A DNA stretch of 64,000 nucleotides from Bacillus sp. 103mf (GCF_900116295.1 NZ_FPAF01000001.1:124001-188000), one strand, 5' to 3'. Counted from the stretch's first letter, positions 30,233 through 39,798 are shown. The notes: generated by a model not told the origin, from the sequence alone. Numbers and translations are program-made.

Positions 30233-30939
30233 TTTCCTACCACTCCTGTTCGATTTAAAATATTATTAATATATGAAACTACTTCTTCAGGCAACTGATT
30301 GATAAAAAAATGATCCCCGTTAAATTCATAAAAACGACAGTGACTTTTTGTATATTGACCCCATTCATCTAAATCAAAAAGCACGGACGGCAAATCATGT
30401 TTTCCATAAAAAATAGAAATATCGCACTGCACAGAATGAACAGCTTGACACTTATATGTTTCTAGCAATTGAAAATCTGCTCTTAATACAGGTATAAAGA
30501 AGTCGAGAATTTGATGATTCCTCCTATATTCTTCAGGTACTCCCCCCATATTAATAATGGCTTCCTTGAGCTCGTTATCTGGCAATTGATGAAAAACTTT
30601 TTTCTCGGCGATATGTGGGGGAAAACGCCCTGAAAAAAATACATGCACAGGCTCTTTTTTCTTTTCATCTTTTATTTTTCTTTGTAATTCATATGCTAGA
30701 AGTGAACCCATACTATGTCCAAAAATCGCAAACTCCTCATCATAACTGAGATGCGGCTGAACCTGTAAGTAAAGATCTTCAACTACTGTCAGTACGTCAT
30801 GGAGCAACGGCTCCGCCATCCTTGTTCCATGTCCCGGTAATTCTAGCGCTACTAGTTCAAGCGACTTATCTAAAAATCTTTTCCACGAACTAAAGATTGT
30901 GCTTGAACTTCCTGCATATGGTAGGCAGAATAATTTCAT
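30223..30939 (-). CDS. amiD: Type II thioesterase
   Basis: Alpha/beta hydrolase of 238 residues similar to GrsT/SrfAD-type thioesterases that clear wrongly loaded or stalled acyl groups from carrier domains. Seen: FCLPYAGSS at the N-terminus, ELPGHG, the nucleophile elbow GHSMG (Ser76), an Asp in YGKHDLPS and the final GDHFF with the catalytic His. It starts ATG behind AAAAGGAG and overlaps the upstream BtrH-like gene by 4 bases and the following dehydrogenase by 10. It is a stand-alone protein, so it is probably not the chain-releasing enzyme. Confidence 0.94.
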   Translation of the reverse strand: MKLFCLPYAGSSSTIFSSWKRFLDKSLELVALELPGHGTRMAEPLLHDVLTVVEDLYLQVQPHLSYDEEFAIFGHSMGSLLAYELQRKIKDEKKKEPVHVFFSGRFPPHIAEKKVFHQLPDNELKEAIINMGGVPEEYRRNHQILDFFIPVLRADFQLLETYKCQAVHSVQCDISIFYGKHDLPSVLFDLDEWGQYTKSHCRFYEFNGDHFFINQLPEEVVSYINNILNRTGVVGKWR

Positions 30940-31925
30940 AACAAAGTACGCTCCTTTTCACAAGCATCCACTAACCACTCTAAATACTCTCTTTCCATTT
31001 GAATAATTCTTTCTAAAGGCTCTCCTATACGTGTCGCATAATCTAATATATGACTTTCTGAAAAAAACATTTTTGCAGCCTGATACCGAGCTTTTTCCCA
31101 TTCTTGTATCATTTCATTAAATAATTTAATAACGTTCTTATCCATAGATGGAAGATATGACAAACGATACTGCTCAATTTTTTTTGTATTCATTATTTGA
31201 TTAAATGATTGAAGTAACTTTTCGGAATTCGTGATTGTATGTAACCGATTGATAAAGAGCTTAAAACTTTCTAAACCATTAAACATTATCTTTATGTTTT
31301 TAGTCATATTTTGAAGAAAATAAACTTCTCGGTCTTGAAACATAAGTGCATTAGCTTTTTTTTGTTTTGAATCATGATAAAAAGCTGCATAAGAGTGAAA
31401 TGTATGATGAGGGTTAAAATAGTCATGAAATCCATAGTATCCCTTTTTTACATCTTGAAAAGAAATCTGACGAATTTCATATGACAAATTATCATAATAA
31501 CGGTTTTCTAAAATAGTAAACTTTTGTTCATTTTCTTGGATGCCAAAAATTAATACACAGTTGCGCTCATGCTTAGATAAGTATTCCGATCTGTAGGGCT
31601 GCGCATACATATCCATCCATATAATGATTGGTCTTTCTTGAAGCAGATCTTTTTTTAAATTCAAAATGAGATCATCATTTTTAAATTGTTTATCTGTAAA
31701 AATCCCTTGCAGATTCATTAGCTTTTCAGGATTATATACAGACATACTTTCCATTTTTAAGTAACCATCTTTGTCTGTAACATATGAATAACTGTCATTC
31801 AGGAGGTATGGATAAAGCTCTTCATGAAACGAGCGCACTACTGAAAAATAACAATTAAAAAAACAGCTTCGGTAAAATACGTCATTATATGGCTGAATAT
31901 GACGAATCTGCTTGTCAACACTCAT
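30936..31925 (-). CDS. amiC: BtrH N-terminal domain-like protein
   Basis: A 329-residue protein whose first half resembles the BtrH N-terminal domain family (butirosin acyltransferase BtrH): RSCFFNCYFSVVRS near the start with a candidate nucleophilic Cys at 21, a His in HERNCVLIFG, and ILENRYYD. Family members transfer an acyl group from a carrier protein or resemble papain-fold amidases; the substrate here is unknown. The C-terminal part is helical and charged. It lies between the prodrug peptidase and the thioesterase, sharing short overlaps with both, so it belongs to the operon. It may act in acyl transfer to or trimming of the pre-product; that is inference. Symbol by gene order only. 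Confidence 0.72.
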   Translation of the reverse strand: MSVDKQIRHIQPYNDVFYRSCFFNCYFSVVRSFHEELYPYLLNDSYSYVTDKDGYLKMESMSVYNPEKLMNLQGIFTDKQFKNDDLILNLKKDLLQERPIIIWMDMYAQPYRSEYLSKHERNCVLIFGIQENEQKFTILENRYYDNLSYEIRQISFQDVKKGYYGFHDYFNPHHTFHSYAAFYHDSKQKKANALMFQDREVYFLQNMTKNIKIMFNGLESFKLFINRLHTITNSEKLLQSFNQIMNTKKIEQYRLSYLPSMDKNVIKLFNEMIQEWEKARYQAAKMFFSESHILDYATRIGEPLERIIQMEREYLEWLVDACEKERTLL

Positions 31926-33423
31926 ATACTTTACCCCTTTTGGTTTCTAATTTAGTGAAACTTTTGATAATTCTAAATAAACAAACACCTATTAGCATTA
32001 CATAAAAACCAATAGATAAATAACGAAGTGAATAAGGCCCCCATATCAAAATCAAATCCCAGGGCAAACCTTTAAAGAAAACTTGCGAGATCAAACTCGG
32101 TATCAAGAAACCTAATATCAAAATAAAAAACCACATTGCTATCGATAAAACTACTCGGCGGTTTAGTACCTGCCACCCTCTTATTCCTCGGTGCATTTCT
32201 TTTATAAAAACGAATGCACGATACGTGATGATAAAATTAACAAATATACATAATATAAATACAATCACAGATAACGCGTCGATGAATTGAAAAGGATCAG
32301 TCATATTACTGTTTGCTTTTTCATTCGCTACTGTATGCAACACTTTCCTGGCTGCCAGCTCTGTATAAGCACTGTTCATATTTGCTAGAACACCAATAGC
32401 TAGGTTCTCTTCCGGCCGGATGATGAAAAAAGACGAATAATTGGGATTAGAACCTCCATGAAAAAGTTCTTGCGTATGATATTTATCCTTTTTTATATAC
32501 CACCCGTAGTTATAGTACACTCCATACTCCTCTGTTCTAACTTTCAAATCCGGTTCATGACTCTTTTTTATAATTGAATTGTTTTCGTTTAATTGATACT
32601 GAAGCCATTTTGCCAGATCATTTGCATTCATAATGATATAGCCTGCTGGTGTATTTCCTTTATATTCAGGTGCTTCGTATGCACTGGCTTTAAAAAAATT
32701 CAGTTTAAAACCTTCTGCAAATTCGTCTTTATATACATCCTGCCTTCCTGCATACGTACGTGACAAATTGAGTGGTTTAAAAATCTGCTCAGTTATATAT
32801 TCTTCATACGTCTGCCTTGAAATTTTTTGGATGATATAACCTAGTACGTCATAATTAATAGTAGCGTATTGAAATGCAGTTCCTGGCTTACGATCGAGTT
32901 CAATCCCACTGATATTCTCGACTGTGTGCTGTAAAGCTTTTTCACTAGAATCCGCTTTTATACGAGCAATGGATGATAAAGGAATACCACTTGTATGATG
33001 AATCAATTGTTCAATTGTTATTTCTTGTTTTTCTCCATGGTACATAGCATGAAATCCTGGTATATATCGACTAACAGGTGCTTTTAAATCGATTTTCTCA
33101 TTCTGAGCGAGCGTTAAGATCGCCAATGAAGTGAACGCTTTCGATGTGGACCCTAGCTCAAACAATGTTGAACTAGTAACCATTTTATTACTATGGTCAT
33201 TTATGTGACCAATCCCCTTGCTATAAATGACGGTATCTCCTTTAACAACAACAACTGACATACCTGGAATCTTACCTTTTTTCATTTGTTGTTCAATAAT
33301 TTGATTCAATGCATTGTAATCATTTTTCGCACTACCCACATCAGCATTCATCACAATAACCAATAAACAGAGAGTACATACTATCCAAACCTTTAATATA
33401 GAAGGTAATTTTTCAGCTCTCAT
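31915..33423 (-). CDS. amiB: Membrane D-asparaginyl prodrug peptidase (ClbP/XcnG/ZmaM type)
   Basis: Serine hydrolase of the beta-lactamase/S12 fold, 502 residues, close to ClbP (about 504). Signal peptide at about 11-32, SxxK at Ser92-Lys95 (STSK), Tyr186 in FQYATIN as the general base, HGGSN late in the hydrolase domain, then three membrane helices (about 380-402, 415-440, 455-485). This arrangement, an outward-facing catalytic domain anchored by three C-terminal helices, is that of enzymes which remove N-acyl-D-Asn from a pre-antibiotic during export. It begins where the D-Asn-making NRPS gene ends (one-base overlap, TAATG). The usual YSN triad member reads YAT. Activity on pre-amicoumacin is inferred from context. 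Confidence 0.93.
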   Translation of the reverse strand: MRAEKLPSILKVWIVCTLCLLVIVMNADVGSAKNDYNALNQIIEQQMKKGKIPGMSVVVVKGDTVIYSKGIGHINDHSNKMVTSSTLFELGSTSKAFTSLAILTLAQNEKIDLKAPVSRYIPGFHAMYHGEKQEITIEQLIHHTSGIPLSSIARIKADSSEKALQHTVENISGIELDRKPGTAFQYATINYDVLGYIIQKISRQTYEEYITEQIFKPLNLSRTYAGRQDVYKDEFAEGFKLNFFKASAYEAPEYKGNTPAGYIIMNANDLAKWLQYQLNENNSIIKKSHEPDLKVRTEEYGVYYNYGWYIKKDKYHTQELFHGGSNPNYSSFFIIRPEENLAIGVLANMNSAYTELAARKVLHTVANEKANSNMTDPFQFIDALSVIVFILCIFVNFIITYRAFVFIKEMHRGIRGWQVLNRRVVLSIAMWFFILILGFLIPSLISQVFFKGLPWDLILIWGPYSLRYLSIGFYVMLIGVCLFRIIKSFTKLETKRGKVYEC

Positions 33424-36400
33424 TACCTAAACAATGAATCCATTTCTTCTAAAGATATAGAGGCTGTCTCAAAATCGGATGGTGTAAACTCGGTATAATT
33501 CTTCTCACAGCAATGGTTTGTTATTAGCTCCAGCTGATACAGCAGTTCATCCATTAATTCCTCCATCTGCTGAATTTCATACGTGTGGTGACTGAATGCC
33601 AAATTAAAAGTAAGTTGTTGATTATGAATACTTGCAGTTAGATCCAAATGTGTAGTCAGTTGATTTTCTGGCGAAGACTCATTTCCAGAATTTAGATATG
33701 ATATACTGTAACCACATTTATCAGTTAACATTTGATCAATTTCTCCTAAATAATTAAATCTTAATTCTGGTTTTTGATGAGGAAGAAACTGATTGTTTAA
33801 GTAAGCCAAAATACCATAGCCCATCCCTTTTCGCGGAATCTGTCTGAATGTTTCTTTTACGGAACGTATATGTGCCGATAAACTCTGCTCCATACTGAAA
33901 TTAGCAGGAAACATTGTAGTAAACCACCCTAACGTTCTTGAAAAATCCATATTCCCTTCCATCTGATCTCTACCGTGCCCCTCTAATTCTAATGAGACGA
34001 TATTTTGACTTGTACATTGATGACAAGCACGTGTTAGAGCTGCAAGCAGCAGTTCATAAATTCGCGTTTGATAAGCTCTATTCGCTGTACTTAGAAGCTT
34101 CTCAGTCATACTTAAATCTAATTTCCGTTGCATTTTCATACTATCTTTTACTTTTTCCTCTCCTTTATTTTGATTATATAAAGGCTGGATGCGTTTCACT
34201 TCTTTTAGCCAATATGCCTGCTCACTTAATAATTCTTCAGATTTAGCTAATTCATTTACCTTCTCCGCAAATACTTGGTATGAATGAGTTTTTAAAGGCA
34301 ATCTCCATGTTTCACCCTTATGAATAGCATTATAAATATTCAGAAAATCTTCTATAAAAACTTGCCAAGATACACCATCAACAATAAGATGATGTGCTGT
34401 GAACAGCACCATAGTTTTATTTTTCGTTTTAATTAATCCAATTTTCAATAAAGTATCACTATATATGTCCATAGTTTCTCTTAATTGTGGTCCAAGTCGT
34501 TTTATTTCCTCATCTACTTGATCCTCAGTTAACAAGGATAAGTCATAACTTTTTATTTCTATATCCTGCATAGCGTTATCATAATAAAGTCTATTATTTT
34601 GGGTTTTTACCTTTATCCTTAATGCATCATGATGATTTAAAAGAATCTGTACAACTTCTTTTACTTCAGCCTCTCTTATTATATTTTCCGAAGATAACAT
34701 AACAGATTGATGCCAAAAAGCAGGTTGATTCAAACCTAAACACCAAAACCATTTTGTAATAGGCGTTTCCATTACTTCCCCTTCTGTTTGTGCTTGTGGA
34801 ATTTCCCTTACTGGTTGATTTCCCACAACACTTGCTAGCTCTTTGAATACGGGATAAGTAAAAATGTCGTTTGTTTTTAAATACAATCCTTTTTCTTTTA
34901 ATTTAGATACATATTGGATAGCTTTAATTGAATCTCCGCCTATTTGATAGAAATGATCCTCTAACTTAATATTCTGTCGCCCCAGCACTTCTTGTGCAAT
35001 TTCTAACAAAAGACCCTCTAATGCTTTTTGTTGGTTGTTCAATTCAAGATGACTACCCAAATGCTTTAAATCTAGAGTTGGCAGTGCACCTCTGTTTATT
35101 TTTCCATTTTGTGTCAAAGGGAGCCTGTCTACAGGAACAAAATAGGATGGAATCATAAAAGCAGGAAGCAACCTCGCAAGTTTTTTTCTTAAAAGAAAGG
35201 TTGTTGATTCTTCCGTCTGTACAATATATGCTACCAACTGTTTTTGCTTATGTTCATTATCAAACGCCACAACTACAGCTTCTTCAATTTCATTCAAAGA
35301 AAGTAATGTCAATTCAATTTCATCTAATTCTATTCGATAGCCCCGTATTTTAACTTGGTTATCTTTCCTTCCTAAATATTCAATTTTTCCATTTTCCAAT
35401 CTTTTCCCGAGATCTCCTGTTTTATACATCCTTTTGCCCTTAACAAATGGATTTTCCATAAAATTTTGTTCCTGTAAATTTAGTCGTTTCCAATACCCTT
35501 TTCCTATTCCATCTCCTGAAATAAACACTTCACCAATTTCCCCTGGCATTACTGGCTGACGCAACTCATCTAAAAGGTAAATCTCCGTATTTTGAATAGG
35601 CAAACCGATTGGAACAGATTTATGTAAATCCGTATTTACATCATATTTATGAATCATACATCCCACTGTAGCTTCAGTCGGTCCGTATTCATTAAAAATT
35701 GTGATTTGGTTCTTTCCTGCTTCTACTATTTTTTTTGCTAAATCCGTTGATAACTGCTCTCCCCCAACAATTAATCTCTTAACACTGGATTTTGATATAT
35801 CACAATCTTTTAGTAAAGATAAATGTGCAGGTGTTAATTTGATCACTGTCGTTTTATTTTCTCTAAATATGCGTTGAATAACAAACTCTGTTGTATCTTC
35901 TTGTCTATAAATAACAATTTTGCTCCCTGTTATTAAAGGCGTAAATATAGAAGTAACTGTTAAATCAAATGAAATGGATGAATATAAGGCAAAACTATCT
36001 TCATGAGATGTTATATAATTGTTAGAGGAGGATGTAATATAATTCACAAGATTTTGATGTGCAATAATAACCCCTTTAGGCTGGCCAGTAGACCCTGAGG
36101 TATAAATCATATATGCAGTATCTGTTGGGGAATTTATTGTATGCAAGTATCCCGCGTCATATGGTGTAAAAATACTCAACTCAAAGCGAATAATATTTCC
36201 ACTGAATGTACAGTTTTTTATCTGCTCTACGGTTGAATCTGTTACAAGAAAAGTTGATTCACTATCTTCTAATATAAAATCCATACGCTCTACAGGATAA
36301 TCAGGATCAATGGGTACATAAGCACCACCCGCTTTTAAAATCCCAAGCAGCAAAGCAATCATTTCTGGAGAATGATTCATACAAACTGCAACAAAATCGT

Positions 36401-37916
36401 TACGCTTTAAGCCTTTTTCTAAAAAATAACGGGCGATTTTATTTGAATATTCTTCTAATTCCTGGTAAGATAACACCTTATTTTGATCTTCAATTGCTAC
36501 CTTATTTGAATGTAATCTTACCTGTTCTTTAAATAGCTCATAAATAACTTTTTCTTTAGGATAATCAGTTTTCGTCTGATTCCACTCATAGATTTCTTCT
36601 TCTAACTCATGATTATTTAAAAGAGATATATCCTTCATACAAATTTCAGGATTCTGTAAAACATTTTCAATTAATATATTTAAGCGTTCATTTAGAAGAT
36701 CTATCTCGTCTTCCCTATAGTCTAATTGCTTATAATCAAACTGGAGTTCTATAGTCCCGCTCTTATCCCATTCCTTTATCACAATTTGTAAGGAATACGG
36801 TTGATATCCGTTATAAAGTTCAATATATTCTACTGAGTTCCCATCAATATCAGATACCATATTAGTACTATATGAATTAATATAGATTTGAAAAAGCTGT
36901 TCATAACCTTCTTTAGCTAACTGTAATTCTTTTACAAGTACGTCATATGGATAACGCTGATGTTGAAAATATTTTAAGTATGTTTTATTGATTTCTAATA
37001 AAAAAGTTGAAAAGGGTAAATTTAAATTTATCTTTTTTCTAAATGGCATTGTACTAACAGTCATTCCTGCTGTTTCCTTTTCCTTATTCCCTGACCTATT
37101 AAGAACAGGTGTTCCTATAATTAAATCATTTTGAGCAGATGCTTTACTTAAATAACAGAATACCGCGGCTGTAAATAGTGCATTAAGAGAGCATCCCTGT
37201 TCTTTTATGAACTGATAAATCTTTTTTGATTGGACAGCACCAATTTTGAATGTCTTTCGATTCCCATTAATTTGCTCAGAACTTTTCTGCAAATAGATTC
37301 CTTTCAAATCTGAAAATTCGTTCTTCCAAAAATCTTCATCTTTCTTAAATCGTGAAGATTCCATATATTTCTTTTCTTTTTCACCCCAGATATAGTAATT
37401 GTCGGATTTTTCAATGGGATTTTTTTCTTCTACGAGTTGCATATAAAGTTTCTCGATTTTATCAATAATAATTTTCATTGACCATCCATCAGCAATAATA
37501 TGATGACACTTGATAAGATAACCACATGTATTTTCATCAATCTTTAGTACAGCAAATTTAACAAGCGGATTTTCCAAAAACAAGAATGGTTGTTGAAATT
37601 CTCTTTCGGCCCATTGTAACATTCTTTCTTTCGGGCACTCATCGTTAGAAAAATCGTAGAATGGAATCTTTATATGATTATTTTTTTTAATATATTGTAA
37701 GACCTCCCCATCCTTACTAGTTAAATGGACTCTTAATGCCTCTGTTGTTTGAATACACGACTGAATTGCTTGCTCTAAATACATAAGGTTTAATTTTCCT
37801 GTTATTTGAATAATGCCACCAATATGGTTTATGGGAATATCTGGATAAAAATATTCAATGTTAAGTATTCTTTTTTGAGGGTGTGTCAACGGAATATATT
37901 GTAATTCGACAACCAA
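33423..37916 (-). CDS. amiA: NRPS starter: C-A(Asn)-PCP-E, makes acyl-D-Asn
   Basis: First enzyme of the line, 1497 residues from the preferred start. C (HHIIADG at about 138-144) with no module before it, so a lipo-initiation type; A (about 460-960) with YTSGSTGQPKG, NEYGPTE and NQVKIRGYRIELDE; PCP with GGDSI; E domain (about 1080-1490) with HHLIVDGVSW and RTLGWFT. Pocket residues read D-L-T-K-I-G-E-V-G, the Asn code apart from Ile for Leu at one site. The product is N-acyl-D-Asn, the leader removed by the peptidase encoded next. An ATG at 37994 has no clear ribosome site; a TTG at 37916 lies 5 bases after GAGGTGG and gives an N-terminus starting close to the C domain. Confidence 0.93.
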   Translation of the reverse strand: MVVELQYIPLTHPQKRILNIEYFYPDIPINHIGGIIQITGKLNLMYLEQAIQSCIQTTEALRVHLTSKDGEVLQYIKKNNHIKIPFYDFSNDECPKERMLQWAEREFQQPFLFLENPLVKFAVLKIDENTCGYLIKCHHIIADGWSMKIIIDKIEKLYMQLVEEKNPIEKSDNYYIWGEKEKKYMESSRFKKDEDFWKNEFSDLKGIYLQKSSEQINGNRKTFKIGAVQSKKIYQFIKEQGCSLNALFTAAVFCYLSKASAQNDLIIGTPVLNRSGNKEKETAGMTVSTMPFRKKINLNLPFSTFLLEINKTYLKYFQHQRYPYDVLVKELQLAKEGYEQLFQIYINSYSTNMVSDIDGNSVEYIELYNGYQPYSLQIVIKEWDKSGTIELQFDYKQLDYREDEIDLLNERLNILIENVLQNPEICMKDISLLNNHELEEEIYEWNQTKTDYPKEKVIYELFKEQVRLHSNKVAIEDQNKVLSYQELEEYSNKIARYFLEKGLKRNDFVAVCMNHSPEMIALLLGILKAGGAYVPIDPDYPVERMDFILEDSESTFLVTDSTVEQIKNCTFSGNIIRFELSIFTPYDAGYLHTINSPTDTAYMIYTSGSTGQPKGVIIAHQNLVNYITSSSNNYITSHEDSFALYSSISFDLTVTSIFTPLITGSKIVIYRQEDTTEFVIQRIFRENKTTVIKLTPAHLSLLKDCDISKSSVKRLIVGGEQLSTDLAKKIVEAGKNQITIFNEYGPTEATVGCMIHKYDVNTDLHKSVPIGLPIQNTEIYLLDELRQPVMPGEIGEVFISGDGIGKGYWKRLNLQEQNFMENPFVKGKRMYKTGDLGKRLENGKIEYLGRKDNQVKIRGYRIELDEIELTLLSLNEIEEAVVVAFDNEHKQKQLVAYIVQTEESTTFLLRKKLARLLPAFMIPSYFVPVDRLPLTQNGKINRGALPTLDLKHLGSHLELNNQQKALEGLLLEIAQEVLGRQNIKLEDHFYQIGGDSIKAIQYVSKLKEKGLYLKTNDIFTYPVFKELASVVGNQPVREIPQAQTEGEVMETPITKWFWCLGLNQPAFWHQSVMLSSENIIREAEVKEVVQILLNHHDALRIKVKTQNNRLYYDNAMQDIEIKSYDLSLLTEDQVDEEIKRLGPQLRETMDIYSDTLLKIGLIKTKNKTMVLFTAHHLIVDGVSWQVFIEDFLNIYNAIHKGETWRLPLKTHSYQVFAEKVNELAKSEELLSEQAYWLKEVKRIQPLYNQNKGEEKVKDSMKMQRKLDLSMTEKLLSTANRAYQTRIYELLLAALTRACHQCTSQNIVSLELEGHGRDQMEGNMDFSRTLGWFTTMFPANFSMEQSLSAHIRSVKETFRQIPRKGMGYGILAYLNNQFLPHQKPELRFNYLGEIDQMLTDKCGYSISYLNSGNESSPENQLTTHLDLTASIHNQQLTFNLAFSHHTYEIQQMEELMDELLYQLELITNHCCEKNYTEFTPSDFETASISLEEMDSLFR

Positions 37917-38055
37917 AAATGCCACCTCTTTCTTCAAAATGTAACCTGACATTATTGAACCATATTTTTCTAATATTGTACATTTCATTTCCATTTTTCT
38001 CTATATTTCTCAAGTTTTCTGTGGATACTTTTGTTCATTATTAAGACTTAGGGCA

Positions 38056-38083
38056 TTTATAAAAAGTAAAATTCCCCTTACAA
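38056..38083 (-). promoter_or_regulatory. Candidate promoter of the biosynthetic operon
   Basis: On the minus strand the gap upstream of the first NRPS gene contains TTGTAA (38078-38083), a 16-base spacer and TATAAA (38056-38061), a plausible vegetative promoter about 140 bases before the TTG start. The rest of 37917-38238 is very AT-rich with no clear operator or hairpin. The region is divergent between the operon and the small gene on the plus strand. Weak evidence. Confidence 0.35.
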
Positions 38084-38238
38084 TCTTTATCATCGGGATT
38101 TTTTATTTCAACCAATATATACCTTTATTTGTTTATCTTTCATGATAAAATGTAATTGATTTTTATACTCAAAAAACATTTTGAATTATCAGTCTTTTTA
38201 ACTTGAATATCTATAACGTAATTTGGGGGGAAAGCGGG

Positions 38239-38517
38239 ATGGGAATACATACAAAAAAATTTATCAATAATTTAGAACAAAAAATAACATTTTGCCTGGG
38301 GAAAGTATTAAGATCCTTACAATATGATGAAAAACATACATCTAACCAAGTCATTCAAAATATTATAAACGATATCAATATAATGATGAGCTTAATTGAG
38401 GTTTATATGGTTATAGAAGAAGAATCTATCAAAGAATTAAAACATCTTCATACCCAACTAATTGAGACTCGATCCTATATTGAAACGGAATACGAGAGAT
38501 TACAAGTGAGCAGTTAA
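38239..38517 (+). CDS. Small helical protein of unknown function
   Basis: I do not recognise this gene. Start chosen at ATG 38239 because a run of six G lies 8 bases upstream; an in-frame ATG at 38203 has no ribosome site. The 92-residue product is charged and predicted mostly helical by composition, with heptad-like spacing in the second half (IMMSLIEVYMVIEEE onward), so it may form a coiled coil or bundle. No signal peptide or membrane segment. It is transcribed away from the NRPS operon and precedes the broken phosphopantetheinyl transferase by about 240 AT-rich bases that hold nothing I can assign. Confidence 0.6.
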   Translation: MGIHTKKFINNLEQKITFCLGKVLRSLQYDEKHTSNQVIQNIINDINIMMSLIEVYMVIEEESIKELKHLHTQLIETRSYIETEYERLQVSS

Positions 38518-38754
38518 AAAAAGAATTAAAATATATTAGGATGTATATTAATTTGATTCATTCTTGAAATTGTATATAATCATCAACTACTAAACAAAGT
38601 TTTTTTAATCATTACTAAACCATTTATATGTATATTAATGAACGAAATAACGAAGTTACGGATAGTACATGAAACAATTATGGTATGTCATCTATATATA
38701 AATTTGTGGCGTATTCAAATAATAATGGTGAGATAAAAGAAAAGAGGCAAGTTT

Positions 38755-39455
38755 ATGGAGGTATATGCAGTCAAAATTCTTGATATAACTAATGAGCAAT
38801 TAAACACCCTCAGTTTATTAATTGATACTAAAAAAGAAATAGAATTGAAAAATTTATAAAAAAAAGAGATAAACTTAGAGCTTTAATTGGGGAAATATTA
38901 CTAAGATCAGTAATTAATCAAAAGTTCAATATTCATCATAAAGATATCATGTTTTGCAAAAATAATTACGGAAAACCATATTTAAAGAATCATCCCACTA
39001 TTTCATTTAATCTATCTCATTCCGGAGATTTTGTTGTATGTGTATTTGATAATCATCCTGTAGGAATTGATATTGAAAAGATAAAAATTATTGAGTACAT
39101 TAGTTTAGCTAAAAAATTTTTTACAAAAAAAGAATACAACTATATAATGAAAGGTGATTTCCGGCAACAACTAGATAAATTTTATGATATATGGACGTTA
39201 AAAGAGAGCTTTATTAAATGTTGTGGTAAAGGTTTATCCTTACCCTTAAACTCTTTTTCTGTTGAAATATATGGATGCAACGACATCAAATTAGTTACAG
39301 ATAGTAGTTCCGCAAAATATACTCTTCAAATTTTAGAAATAGATCCCGAATATAAAATGTCTATGTGTACATTACATACAGATATTACATCTAACATAAT
39401 AATTTTAAATCAAAATGAATTGATTAATAAATATCGTGAAATCTATACAAAATAA
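38755..39455 (+). pseudogene. sfp: Sfp-type 4'-phosphopantetheinyl transferase, frameshifted
   Basis: Would activate the carrier domains of the adjacent NRPS/PKS. The first 34 codons (from MEVYAVKILD) end at TAA 38857-38859; the rest of the enzyme continues in the -1 frame from the A6 run at 38830-38835. Restoring one base gives about 233 residues (Sfp is 224) with LLRSVINQ, GKPYL, NLSHSGD, VGIDIEKIK and WTLKESFIKCCGKGL, all hallmarks of the family including both Mg-binding motifs. The break is a one-base loss in a homopolymer: real mutation, sequencing error, or slippage on A AAA AAG-like bases. An ATG at 38949 opens a 168-residue piece lacking the N-terminal part. Confidence 0.82.
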
Positions 39456-39678
39456 TATACACACTAATAATGGGTATTGGTTCTAGTGAAAATACATAAT
39501 AAAGAATGAAAAAAATATGCTACCTAACGGATTTGTATCTTATTCCAAAAATCCAAACAATTACCGAATGGATTTTCTCTTATTTTGAACAGACTCACCT
39601 TATAAATCTTGTCGTCTTTTTAAATCATTCGCATCATCTTGATTCCAATAACCATCTTTTTTATTGTCTGAAACGTTT

Positions 39679-39798
39679 TCAATCCAAGCGCATTACGAAT
39701 CCATTTTCTCTTGCAAGTTCTTCTAAGAATACAGGTGTAACATATTGTTGTAATTCTTCTACAAATGGTTGTAGTTCATCTTGAATCGAGAGATTCAT
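39679..39798 (-). pseudogene. IS231-type transposase N-terminal fragment
   Basis: Reads [12 protein letters not shown] then [17 protein letters not shown], closely like the opening of IS231/IS4 transposases, then GFVMRLD and a stop after 39 residues. Full transposases of this type have over 450 residues, so all DDE catalytic residues are missing. It cannot transpose by itself. Confidence 0.82.

Noticed and set aside
1-37994. Zwittermicin A cluster
   Set aside because: Shares the D-Asn prodrug peptidase and hydroxymalonyl genes, and occurs in B. cereus, but the PKS tail with four malonyl modules and no aminomalonyl genes fits an isocoumarin product instead.
1-37994. Xenocoumacin cluster
   Set aside because: Very similar logic, but xenocoumacin needs an Arg-activating module after D-Asn; here both early A domains read as Asn, which fits amicoumacin.
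38830-38836. Programmed -1 frameshift as the main explanation for sfp
   Set aside because: The heptamer in phase is T AAA AAA, not the classical A AAA AAG, and no Sfp gene is known to need frameshifting; mutation or read error is simpler.
39506-39784. Plus-strand 92-residue open frame
   Set aside because: Overlaps the IS231 transposase fragment on the other strand and has no recognisable motif or ribosome site; judged a shadow.
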